Notes: a model not told the origin generated them from the letters alone. Positions 1 to 6,693 are shown, counted from the stretch's first letter. The stretch is 7,931 bases of DNA from an uncultured Prevotellaceae bacterium (GCA_937896015.1 CALBLR010000120.1:1-7931); one strand, 5' to 3'. Translations and numbers: made by a program.

Positions 1-1
1 C

Positions 2-655
2 CGCATGCGCAGCGAGCGCGCCCGTCTGCAAAACCAGCAGGCCGGGCAGGGCAGCAGCGCCACTGCCGAGCAGCACTCCACCGTCGACAAGGACTGGCTC
101 AACAAACTGCTGTCTACCGACTACACCATTAAGGGCATCGACAGCTACATGCCGCAGCGGCTGCGCTGGGCCGACGACCCTGTGCCCGCCGCATCGTCGC
201 TGATGGCCGGCTTTGCAAAGCAGAGTCTGCCCGACGGCGACACGCGCTACATGCCGCAGGGCGTGACCATGGACAGCACCTGCAACGCCCTCTACCTGTA
301 TTTCGACACCCGTGCGGGCCACCCTGGCGCACTGCATTTGCGCGCGCAGTATTATGCCGACGATCCGCTGGGCATCGACAGCGTTACGGTGGTGGCCAAT
401 GGCTTTGTCTACACCTATGTGCCGCGATCGGTGAAGCGCGGCCGCGGCCGCGGCCGCATGATTTGGGAAAACTTCGACGATGCCGTGACGGCCGACATGA
501 AAGACCTTGTGTATGCCCTGAGCCACGCCAAGCAGGTGCTTGTGAAGTACACCGGCAGCACGGGCTTCTCGCACGTGAAGGAGATGACGCCCGCCGAGGT
601 GACCGCCGCCCGCCGCTCAATCGACCTCTACCGCTCGCTCGGCGGCAGCCTGTAG
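2..655 (+). CDS. Unrecognised protein, C-terminal part (5' end probably outside window)
   Basis: I do not recognise this family. The frame is open to the left edge; the first ATG is at 5, but no signal peptide or ribosome-binding context is visible, so the true start is probably upstream. Counting from that ATG (216 residues), about 1-28 are polar and low-complexity (Gln, Ser, Ala, Gly), like a linker after an export signal or membrane anchor that is not in the window. Residues 29-216 look like a compact alternating beta/alpha domain: strands around LYLYF (96-100) and VTVVANGFVYTY (127-138), an acidic helix (157-173), a strand KQVLVKY (176-182), and a final helix ending in LYRSLGG. Residues 145-151 are an Arg-Gly repeat encoded by a tandem hexanucleotide. 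Codon use is GC-rich like the rest of the window. It stops with TAG and converges on the tlpA operon. A Bacteroidales envelope or lipoprotein-type hypothetical is possible, but that is a guess. Confidence 0.7.
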   Translation, partial: RMRSERARLQNQQAGQGSSATAEQHSTVDKDWLNKLLSTDYTIKGIDSYMPQRLRWADDPVPAASSLMAGFAKQSLPDGDTRYMPQGVTMDSTCNALYLYFDTRAGHPGALHLRAQYYADDPLGIDSVTVVANGFVYTYVPRSVKRGRGRGRMIWENFDDAVTADMKDLVYALSHAKQVLVKYTGSTGFSHVKEMTPAEVTAARRSIDLYRSLGGSL

Positions 656-664
656 CAACGTTTA

Positions 665-724
665 AACCCCAAATCGGTCATTAGAAAATAATCAGAGGTC
701 TTTTCTAATGACCGATTTGGGGTT
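665..724. repeat. Perfect 24-bp inverted repeat with 12-nt loop
   Basis: Arms at 665-688 and 701-724 are exact reverse complements (outer end AACCCC, inner end AGAAAA), separated by a 12-base loop at 689-700. It begins 10 bases after the stop of the plus-strand gene, so its transcript would form a very stable hairpin and could end or protect that mRNA. It lacks a following U-tract on either strand, so it is not a classic intrinsic terminator. Alternative readings are a dispersed palindromic (REP- or MITE-like) element or a transcription-factor site. Only the structure is certain. Confidence 0.85.
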
Positions 725-743
725 ATGTATAATTAATTGATTT

Positions 744-785
744 GCCGTAAATCGCGGCGGATGTGGCATGCCACGTCCCTACGGC
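744..785. repeat. Nested palindrome, possible dispersed intergenic repeat
   Basis: The core GTGGCATGCCAC (763-774) is a perfect palindrome. It extends to 759-778 with one G-T pair (T762/G775) and three further Watson-Crick pairs. Outside it, GCCGTA (744-749) and TACGGC (780-785) form a second pair of arms, leaving nine unpaired bases on the left and one on the right. It sits 20 bases beyond the 24-bp inverted repeat. The form resembles short intergenic palindromic repeats found in many bacterial genomes, but one copy in one window cannot show that it is repeated. Confidence 0.55.
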
Positions 786-852
786 TTTCTTTTCGCCACC
801 TGCCTACTCACCAATGCTGCCAAAAATTGTCTCCAATTGTCTCTATTGTCGT

Positions 853-891
853 TAAAAATGCTTGGACAGCGGCTGTCGGCCCTGTCAAGCA
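853..891 (-). terminator. Possible second terminator hairpin downstream of tlpA
   Basis: On the minus strand, arms at 882-891 and 859-869 pair over ten base pairs with one bulged base (865) and a 12-nt loop, followed by five U (854-858). It lies just beyond the stronger hairpin at 919-954, so it would act as a backup terminator. The loop is long and the bulge weakens it, so the call is tentative. Confidence 0.4.
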
Positions 892-911
892 CGGCATTAA
901 TTCACGCATGG

Positions 912-954
912 AAAAAGCAAAGGCTCCCGCAGACGCAATTCTGCGGGAGCCTTT
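912..954 (-). terminator. Intrinsic terminator of the minus-strand operon
   Basis: Arms 919-932 and 941-954 are perfect 14-bp complements (GGCTCCCGCAG / CTGCGGGAGCC core), extendable to 15 bp with a 6-nt loop. On the minus strand the GC-rich stem is followed by a U-rich run (TTTGCTTTTTCC, 910-921, overlapping the last stem bases). It begins 21 bases past the tlpA stop codon, exactly where the end of the operon transcript is expected. Confidence 0.9.
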
Positions 955-975
955 GAGTGTATATTAGCTGGAAAT

Positions 976-2061
976 TTACTTCATCAGTTTGGCCACTTCA
1001 GCTTCCAGGGCATCGCCTTGCAAGCCGCGCGACACTATCACACCCTTGGGGTCGACAATCATTATGTGCGGTATGCCCGAGATGCCATATAGGTCGGTGG
1101 GCTGCTCGAGTTTGCCGTTGCCAATCATCACACGCCACGGAATTTGCAACTCGGCTATGGCCTTGTGGGTGTCGGCGGGGTCGTCCCACACGGCCACACC
1201 CACCACGTCGAGCTTGCCGCCATACTTCTTGTAGATGTCCATGAGCGCGCCCTGGATCTCGGCGCGGCACGGGCCGCACCAGCTGGCCCAGAAGTCGACC
1301 ACCGCATAGCGCCCCTTGCCCACAAAGTCGCTCAGGCGGCTCTTGCTGCCGTCCTCGCAGGTTATCTCGAAGTCGGTGAAGCGCTTGCCCACAGCTGTGA
1401 GCTGTTTCTGCTTGGCGTCGCTCACGGCCTTCTGCACGCGCTTGAGCTTTGCGTAGCCCTCGGGGGCGGTCTTTATGAGTGAGTCGAGCTGCTGCAAGTT
1501 GAATTCCTTGAGCATGATGTAGTAGTTGAACGCCCACGGGCCTATGCCGTTGTCCTTGTTGGCCTCGTAGGCCGAGTGGAAGCAGTCGGCCATCTTGTCG
1601 TTGATGCGCTTGCCCAGCGCGTCGGCCTGGGCCTCGGTGATTTTCTTGCTCTTGAACTGCTCGCTCACCTGGTTAAACTCGTTGTCGAAGCCGTCGAGCT
1701 GCTTGTTCAGCTCGTTCAGCTTGTCGTTGAGTGCGGTGCCTGTGGCCTTGTGGTCCTTCCACAGCACGGCAATGTCGCCGTCTTCCACAATTAGCCCCAG
1801 TCGGCTGCCGTCCACTATCAGGCGCGCGTAGTAGCTGCCGTCCACCTGTCCGCTCAGCTGCACACACTTGTTGGCCACGCTGGCGCTGTCGATGGTGTCG
1901 CCAGTGTCGTAGCTGGTGAGGTAGGCCATTTTGCCGTTGAATGAGTCGTCGGGAAACGTGACTGCCACCTTATATTTGCCGCCGCCGCACGATGCCAGCA
2001 TCAGTGCGGCTCCCAGCATTACTGATAAAATAGGTTTCATATTCATCATGTCATTAATCAT
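976..2061 (-). CDS. TlpA-like thioredoxin-fold lipoprotein with DUF4369-like N-terminus
   Basis: Likely a membrane-anchored periplasmic thiol-disulfide oxidoreductase of 361 residues. A lipoprotein signal ends in the lipobox LASC with acylated Cys25; the following GGGKYK lacks the acidic residues of the Bacteroidetes surface-export signal, so a periplasm-facing anchor is inferred. Residues about 28-125 resemble DUF4369, common ahead of TlpA domains in this phylum; 126-222 are mostly helical and charged. Residues 225-361 are the thioredoxin domain with the active site WCGPC (261-265) and the cis-proline in GIPH (Pro331). The first ATG (2061) overlaps the TGA of the upstream fusion gene as ATGA, suggesting translational coupling. 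The ATG at 2040 (residue 8, MKPIL) would give a more ordinary signal peptide and a 17-base gap, and may be the true start. Partners are unknown; the cysteine-rich protein encoded just upstream is a candidate. Further mature-part cysteines are 66, 160 and 235. Confidence 0.93.
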   Translation of the reverse strand: MINDMMNMKPILSVMLGAALMLASCGGGKYKVAVTFPDDSFNGKMAYLTSYDTGDTIDSASVANKCVQLSGQVDGSYYARLIVDGSRLGLIVEDGDIAVLWKDHKATGTALNDKLNELNKQLDGFDNEFNQVSEQFKSKKITEAQADALGKRINDKMADCFHSAYEANKDNGIGPWAFNYYIMLKEFNLQQLDSLIKTAPEGYAKLKRVQKAVSDAKQKQLTAVGKRFTDFEITCEDGSKSRLSDFVGKGRYAVVDFWASWCGPCRAEIQGALMDIYKKYGGKLDVVGVAVWDDPADTHKAIAELQIPWRVMIGNGKLEQPTDLYGISGIPHIMIVDPKGVIVSRGLQGDALEAEVAKLMK

Positions 2062-5000
2062 TGTTTAATAGAGTGGTAGAGCAGCGACTGTATGTGCGAG
2101 CGCGCGCTCACGCGGCCAAAGGCGGGATTGTCGCGCGTGGGGCTCACGCGGTTGCACAGGAATATGTATATCATGTCGTTTTTCGGGTCTACCCAGAAGC
2201 ATGTGCCTGTGAAGCCCGTGTGGCCGTAGGTTTCGGGCGTGGCCTCGTCGCAGGTCGACGACCAGCTGGGCTTGGCCGTGTTGGGCTTGTCGAAGCCCAG
2301 GCCGCGGTGGCTGTTGGGGCTCTTTGATGTGGTGAACGTGCTAACTGTCTCTGCTTTGTAGAACCGCTGTCCGCCGTAGGTGCCTCCGTTGAGCCACATT
2401 TGCAGCAGCTTGGCCAGGTCGTTGGCGTTAGAGAAGAGGCCGGCGTTGCCTTGCACACCGCCCGAGAATGCCGCCAGCTCGTCGTGCACATAGCCGTGTA
2501 TGTGCTGCCGGCGCAGGTAGGTGTCGACTTCGGTGTAGGCTATTTGCGACGAGGGGAACTTCTCCAGCGGGCGATAGGTGGTGTGATACGAGCCCAGCGG
2601 TGCGAATATGTAGTTGTTCACAAAGTTGTTGAGCTGCATGTGGGTGATGTTCTGCACCGCATTGGCCAGCAGGCAGAAGTTAAGGCAGCTGTACAGGTAG
2701 CGCTTTGCCCCCAGCGGCTGGTGGTAGATGCGGTTCATTATGGAGTCGTAGGTCACCTGCCCGCCATATATGCCTTCGGCAATGGGAATGTTGAACTTCG
2801 GAGTCTTCACCGTCGAGAGTATGTCGGTTCGCAGGCGCGCATGCTTGTTGCCATAGGCGTTGGCCATCACCTTGATGGTGTTTTGCTCGGTGGGCGCCGA
2901 TGTTATCAGCTGGCCTGTGTAGGTGTTGCGGTCAAACATCATCTCCCACATGTTAAGCGAGGGCGGCATGCCCGTTTCGTGATACAGCAGGTCGCGGAAT
3001 GTGATGCCGGCCTTGTCGGTGCCTTGCAGGCCGGGAATGAATTTGCTGGCAGCGTCGTCGAGGGTGAAGTCGCCGTTGTCATATGCCTTCATCACCGCGC
3101 TCAGCGTGCCTGTGGCTTTCGACACCGATGCCAGGCCGTAGAGCGTGTTGAGCGTCACTGGAATGCATGTGCCGAAGTCTATCTCGCCATAGGCGCGGTT
3201 GCACACCACCTTGCCGTGGCGGGCCACCAGCACCTGGCAGCCGGGGAATGCGCGCTGGGCAATGCCGTAGTTGCATATGGAGTCGATCTTATGCAGCAGG
3301 GCTGGGTCGAAGCCCACCTCCTCGGGCAGGGTGTAGCCCAGGCGGCTGGCCTTGTAGCGCACGCCGGTGCCGGCTGCAAACACGCGGCCCGATGCCTTGT
3401 CCTTCACCGGTACGGGCAGGATGCCGTTGGCGGCGTTGCCGCCAAACACAGTCTGTGCCGCATAGTCTTCGGCTGTGGCGGTGCGCTCATAGGCCACCAC
3501 CACGGCATTCACATCGTCGCTGGCCATGAGGCTGGCATAGTTGTCGAGTTTCTGCGGGTCGCTGAATATCACCACAGTGGCCTCGGGCACACGCTTGGCT
3601 ATGCTGAGGGCCAGGCTGCGGTAGGCTGCGCCGTCGTCCTTGATGGCTATTATCACGCTGTTGAAGCGTCCGGCTTCTATGGCGCGCTCAATGCTGTCGC
3701 GCGAGGTGAAGTCGGCACGGTAGTCGAGTGCCGTGGTGGCTGCGTAGTTCGAGCAGCGGCGCTGGAACATCGACTTGGTGTCGTTGTCCACACCCATGGT
3801 CACCACCGCAATGCGGCGGCTGGCCAGATTGTGTATGGGCAGCAGCTGGCGGTCGTTCTTGACCACAGTGATGGTGCCTGCCGTCAGGCGGCGCGCCATC
3901 AGGGCGGCCTCGGGCGAATTCACGTCTTCCACCACATTGCTGGTGGCCACCTGCTGCGGCTTGTCGAGCCCAAGGGCATACTTGAATCGCAGCATCTTCT
4001 TGCACCGCTCGTCAATCACGCTCTGCTTCAGCGTGCCGTCGGCCACGGCGCGTTTTATGGCCGCAATCTCGTCGGGTATGTTCACCGGCATCAGCAGCAC
4101 GTCGTTGCCGGCCAGCAGCGCGCTCACGCACACCGAACCGTCCACCTTGGCGCCGCCCATGTTGAGCGCGTCGGTGAATATCAGGCCCTCAAAGCCCATT
4201 TTCTTCTTCAGCAGCCCGTTCACCACCTTGTCGCTCATGGTGCCTGGCATCTTGCGCTGGTCGATGGCCGGCACATAGATGTGGCCCGTGAGCATGCCCG
4301 ACAGACCCGAGTTCACATACTGTCGGAAGGGCATCAGGTCGTCGATGTTGAGCTCCTTCATGCTCTTGTCGATGGTAGGCAGCGACTTGTGCGAGTCCAC
4401 GGTGGTCGAGCCGTGGCCGGGGAAGTGCTTGCCCACCGACAGCACGCCGCCGTCTTCAAGGCCCTTGGCAAAGGCTATGCCGTGGCGCGCCACCACATCG
4501 GGGTTGTAGCCATAGCTGCGGTCGCCCACCACTGTGCGCGGGCGGTCGATGACGTCGAGCACCGGCGCGAAGTCAACGGTCACGCCCACGCGGCGCAGCT
4601 GGCGTGCCAGCTCGCGGCCGTAGTCGTAAAACAGTTTGTCGTCGTTGATTGCGCCCAGATACAGGTTGCGCGGATACTTTGGCGCGTTTTCAAGCCTCAT
4701 GCTCAGGCCCCACTCGGCGTCGAGCGTAATCATCAGCGGCACTTTGGCCATCGACTGGGCCAGATTGGTGCAGCTCACCTGCTTCGTTATCTCGCTCTCT
4801 TGGTAGATGAGTCCGCCCACCTTGTATTCGCTCACCAGGCGGCGCACGTCGGCCTCGGTCTGCTCGTTGCCTTGCGGAAACACTGCGGCCACCATCAGCT
4901 GCGCTATGCGCTCGTCGGGAGTCATTTGGGCAAAGGTGGCGTTCACCCACTGCTCCATTGCCTTTTCGTCGGCGCGGTTCAGTATGGCCGGCTTTTTAGC

Positions 5001-5069
5001 CTGGATGGCGCCTGTGGCCATAACCATGGCCGCCACCAGCATCAATAGGATTCGTTGAATTTGTTTCAT
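2058..5069 (-). CDS. Periplasmic GH3 beta-N-acetylglucosaminidase fused to beta-lactamase-fold serine hydrolase (NagZ-AmiE-like)
   Basis: A 1003-residue exported protein in three parts. Residues 1-24 are a type I signal peptide ending AIQA. About 30-365 are a GH3 barrel with the NagZ signature: DRSYG (183-187), KHFPGHGS (214-221), the Asp-x-His dyad D225/H227, and nucleophile D300 in TDALNM. About 395-570 match the second GH3 domain (VVKNDRQLLP). About 585-1003 are a class C beta-lactamase/DD-peptidase fold with SVSK (nucleophile S648, K651) and HTG (950-952); at the expected Tyr-x-Asn/Asp site the protein has Tyr-Ser-Cys (793-795). NagZ removes GlcNAc from muropeptides. In Bacillus subtilis, AmiE (YbbE, beta-lactamase family) then cleaves MurNAc from the peptide. 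The same two folds joined here suggest a bifunctional muropeptide processor, but activity of the second half (amidase, esterase or DD-peptidase) is inferred. The gene follows the nucleotidase by 33 bases. Thirteen cysteines are unusual for a periplasmic enzyme. No Shine-Dalgarno is visible. Confidence 0.94.
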   Translation of the reverse strand: MKQIQRILLMLVAAMVMATGAIQAKKPAILNRADEKAMEQWVNATFAQMTPDERIAQLMVAAVFPQGNEQTEADVRRLVSEYKVGGLIYQESEITKQVSCTNLAQSMAKVPLMITLDAEWGLSMRLENAPKYPRNLYLGAINDDKLFYDYGRELARQLRRVGVTVDFAPVLDVIDRPRTVVGDRSYGYNPDVVARHGIAFAKGLEDGGVLSVGKHFPGHGSTTVDSHKSLPTIDKSMKELNIDDLMPFRQYVNSGLSGMLTGHIYVPAIDQRKMPGTMSDKVVNGLLKKKMGFEGLIFTDALNMGGAKVDGSVCVSALLAGNDVLLMPVNIPDEIAAIKRAVADGTLKQSVIDERCKKMLRFKYALGLDKPQQVATSNVVEDVNSPEAALMARRLTAGTITVVKNDRQLLPIHNLASRRIAVVTMGVDNDTKSMFQRRCSNYAATTALDYRADFTSRDSIERAIEAGRFNSVIIAIKDDGAAYRSLALSIAKRVPEATVVIFSDPQKLDNYASLMASDDVNAVVVAYERTATAEDYAAQTVFGGNAANGILPVPVKDKASGRVFAAGTGVRYKASRLGYTLPEEVGFDPALLHKIDSICNYGIAQRAFPGCQVLVARHGKVVCNRAYGEIDFGTCIPVTLNTLYGLASVSKATGTLSAVMKAYDNGDFTLDDAASKFIPGLQGTDKAGITFRDLLYHETGMPPSLNMWEMMFDRNTYTGQLITSAPTEQNTIKVMANAYGNKHARLRTDILSTVKTPKFNIPIAEGIYGGQVTYDSIMNRIYHQPLGAKRYLYSCLNFCLLANAVQNITHMQLNNFVNNYIFAPLGSYHTTYRPLEKFPSSQIAYTEVDTYLRRQHIHGYVHDELAAFSGGVQGNAGLFSNANDLAKLLQMWLNGGTYGGQRFYKAETVSTFTTSKSPNSHRGLGFDKPNTAKPSWSSTCDEATPETYGHTGFTGTCFWVDPKNDMIYIFLCNRVSPTRDNPAFGRVSARSHIQSLLYHSIKQ

Positions 5070-5102
5070 TATAAGTGTTTATGTGAATGTGAGTTTTTTC
5101 CG

Positions 5103-6629
5103 TTACTTCTTCATCATGCGCATTTCGCCCGAGGCTTCCACCTTCTTGCCTTGCGCTGCCAGCTGCTTCATGTAGTTGAGCATGTGGCGGCCGTAGGGCA
5201 CGCCGTCCACATACACGCGCTTGGCGCGGGTGAATGGCACCATGTAGTCGCCGCCGTTGGCCAGATAGTCGATGGTGGCCATCGAGTACACTTTGCGCGG
5301 GTCCACCTTTTTGCCGTTCACCTTGGCCGATGTAACGTTGCCGGCGGCGTCGTAGGTCACCCTCAGCTCGCGGCTCACGGCGTCGCCGCCGCGTCCGGCC
5401 ATCACCTTGAGGCCCTCAAGCAGGTCGGCGCCCGTGATTTCGAGCACCATAAACCGGTTGTTGAAGGGGAACATGGAGCCAATCAGACCCTCGCTCATGC
5501 CTCCTTGCGGAAAGTCTTGGCGAATGCCGCCCTTGTTCATTATGGCGAAGTCGACGTGACGCTTGCTGAGGCCGCGCACAATGCTGGCGGCGGCGTCGCT
5601 CAGCCAGTTTTGCGCTGCCTGGCTTTGGCTGGCCATGCGGCGGGCCGATGTCACCACGGGGGTGTTCATCAGCGAGTCCACGCCGCGGCGGTAGGGTGCG
5701 AGCCACGCCGCCATGGCCGTGTAGCCTGCTGCGGCCGCGTCGAGGCTGCTGTCGATTTTTATCTGGGAGTATTCCACTTTGCGTGTGTCGAGGTCCACAT
5801 CATATCGGCCCACATATTTGCCCGACTTGCCGTTTTGGCCTATGGTGATGATGCGGCCGTCGGCGTTGGCCACCTGGGTGCGCTTGTCGCCCGGGCGCAG
5901 CAGCGTGTGCGAGTGCCCGCCTATCACCAGGTCGATGTAGTGGCTGCGCGTCACCAATATCGAGTCGTTTGGCTGGCTGGCCTCGTAGGAGTCATAGCCT
6001 ATGTGCGACACCACAGTCACGAAGTCCACCTTCTGCACCTCTTTCAGGTATTTGGCCGTGGCATCGGCCACGTCATAGGGGTCGAGGTAGCGTATGCCGT
6101 TGTAGTTGCCCTCCGAAATCATGCCCTTGGGGTTCACGTTGAGGCCTATGAAGGCCATGCGCTTGTCGCCGAACGCCTTCACAATGTAGGGCTCGAAGTG
6201 GCCGGCCATGCTCGACGCGCTCAGGTCGTAGTTGGTCGACAGGTGCGGCGTGAGCATGCGGTTATACAGGGTGGCCAGACTGTCGGCTCCGTTGTCAAGC
6301 TCGTGGTTGCCAAGTATGGTCATGTCGTAACGCAGGCTGTCGAGGCAGGCAAACTCCACCTTGCCGCCATACAGCGAGAAGTAGAGCGTGCCCTGCACGT
6401 CGTCGCCAGCGTCAACGGCCACCACGTTCTTGTTGTCGCGGCGCACCTGGTCGAATGCAGCCCGGCGGCGCAGAATGCCTCCAAGGCCGTCGCTTGCTGG
6501 GTCGATCTGGCTGTGCGTGTCGTTGGTCGAGAGTATCACTACGTGCTCGCCGCCCGCGGCCGCGGGGGCAAGCAGCGCTGTTGCCGCGCAGGCAACCATC
6601 AGTTTGCTTATTTTTCTCATATATGTCAT
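5103..6629 (-). CDS. Periplasmic 5'-nucleotidase / UDP-sugar hydrolase (UshA family)
   Basis: A 508-residue exported metallophosphoesterase, near full length for the UshA/5'-nucleotidase family, which hydrolyses nucleoside phosphates and often UDP-sugars. The N-terminal two-metal domain shows NDTH (36-39), DAGDD (73-77), GNHELD (107-112), SHIG (208-211) and GGHSHT (237-242), covering the expected ligands (D37, H39, D76, N108, H209, H239, H241). The C-terminal substrate-binding domain shows NKGGIR (365-370), FPFNN (387-391) and NGGDYM (458-463). By motif alignment with UshA, R370, F389 and Y455 fall where the phosphate-contacting arginine and the two base-stacking aromatics lie. The signal peptide runs to about residue 25. 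The start may be ATG 6629 or, with a more typical Met-Arg-Lys beginning, ATG 6620. C14 is too early and the sequence around it does not make a convincing lipobox. It is the first gene of the operon, behind the promoter-like site at 6662-6693. Both domains are in one chain. Substrate preference cannot be read from sequence. Confidence 0.94.
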   Translation of the reverse strand: MTYMRKISKLMVACAATALLAPAAAGGEHVVILSTNDTHSQIDPASDGLGGILRRRAAFDQVRRDNKNVVAVDAGDDVQGTLYFSLYGGKVEFACLDSLRYDMTILGNHELDNGADSLATLYNRMLTPHLSTNYDLSASSMAGHFEPYIVKAFGDKRMAFIGLNVNPKGMISEGNYNGIRYLDPYDVADATAKYLKEVQKVDFVTVVSHIGYDSYEASQPNDSILVTRSHYIDLVIGGHSHTLLRPGDKRTQVANADGRIITIGQNGKSGKYVGRYDVDLDTRKVEYSQIKIDSSLDAAAAGYTAMAAWLAPYRRGVDSLMNTPVVTSARRMASQSQAAQNWLSDAAASIVRGLSKRHVDFAIMNKGGIRQDFPQGGMSEGLIGSMFPFNNRFMVLEITGADLLEGLKVMAGRGGDAVSRELRVTYDAAGNVTSAKVNGKKVDPRKVYSMATIDYLANGGDYMVPFTRAKRVYVDGVPYGRHMLNYMKQLAAQGKKVEASGEMRMMKK

Positions 6630-6661
6630 GAATAAAGTTTTCAGCGTAGTCTATATAGCCA

Positions 6662-6693
6662 CGAAATTACTAAAAAAAAGCGCATTGCACAAG
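6662..6693 (-). promoter_or_regulatory. Candidate Bacteroidetes-type promoter for the operon
   Basis: On the minus strand, CTTG (6690-6693) is followed after 20 bases by TAATTTCG (6662-6669), which matches the Bacteroidetes -7 pattern TAnnTTTG at all defined positions but one (C for T). Spacing fits the -33/-7 arrangement. Transcription would begin near 6655, giving a leader of about 25-35 bases ahead of the 5'-nucleotidase. The site lies downstream of the gpmI terminator, which supports an independent transcription unit. Confidence 0.55.

Larger units (their letters stand above)
656..975. other. Convergent intergenic region with several palindromes
   Basis: This 320-base gap separates the plus-strand gene from the minus-strand operon, so it should hold 3' ends and no promoters for either. 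It contains a perfect 24-bp inverted repeat (665-724), a nested palindrome (744-785), a minus-strand hairpin followed by five U (853-891) and a strong minus-strand terminator (912-954). Between them, AATTGTCTC occurs at 825-833 and again at 835-843, with a partial third copy near 845. Short open frames here (for example 737-967) have no coding character and run through the palindromes, so I do not call genes. Confidence 0.75.

Noticed and set aside
825..850. Near-tandem AATTGTCTC copies as a regulator site or small repeat array
   Set aside because: Only two full copies and one partial copy with uneven spacing (10 then 9), in a convergent gap with no nearby promoter; not enough to call a site.
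737..967. Short plus-strand frames in the convergent gap, including 737-967 and 768-956
   Set aside because: They run through the palindrome and the terminator hairpins, start at TTG or inside the palindrome, and show no protein-like pattern or start context.
2400..5048. 882-codon open frame on the plus strand, antisense to the GH3 fusion
   Set aside because: It is exactly codon-aligned with the real gene, so its stops would require TTA, CTA or TCA sense codons, which that GC-rich gene avoids over this span. The translation is a His/Val/Ala-rich mirror with no recognisable domain, whereas the minus strand has full catalytic motifs and a signal peptide.
6580..6629. Cys14 of the 5'-nucleotidase as a lipobox cysteine
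   Set aside because: It is preceded by Met-Val-Ala, and a hydrophobic stretch continues after it, so it lies inside the signal peptide core; type I cleavage near residue 25 fits better.
5055..6635. 526-codon open frame on the plus strand, antisense to the 5'-nucleotidase
   Set aside because: Same cause: codon-aligned shadow of a gene lacking TTA, CTA and TCA codons. No domain or export signal is seen, and the minus-strand protein is clearly conserved.
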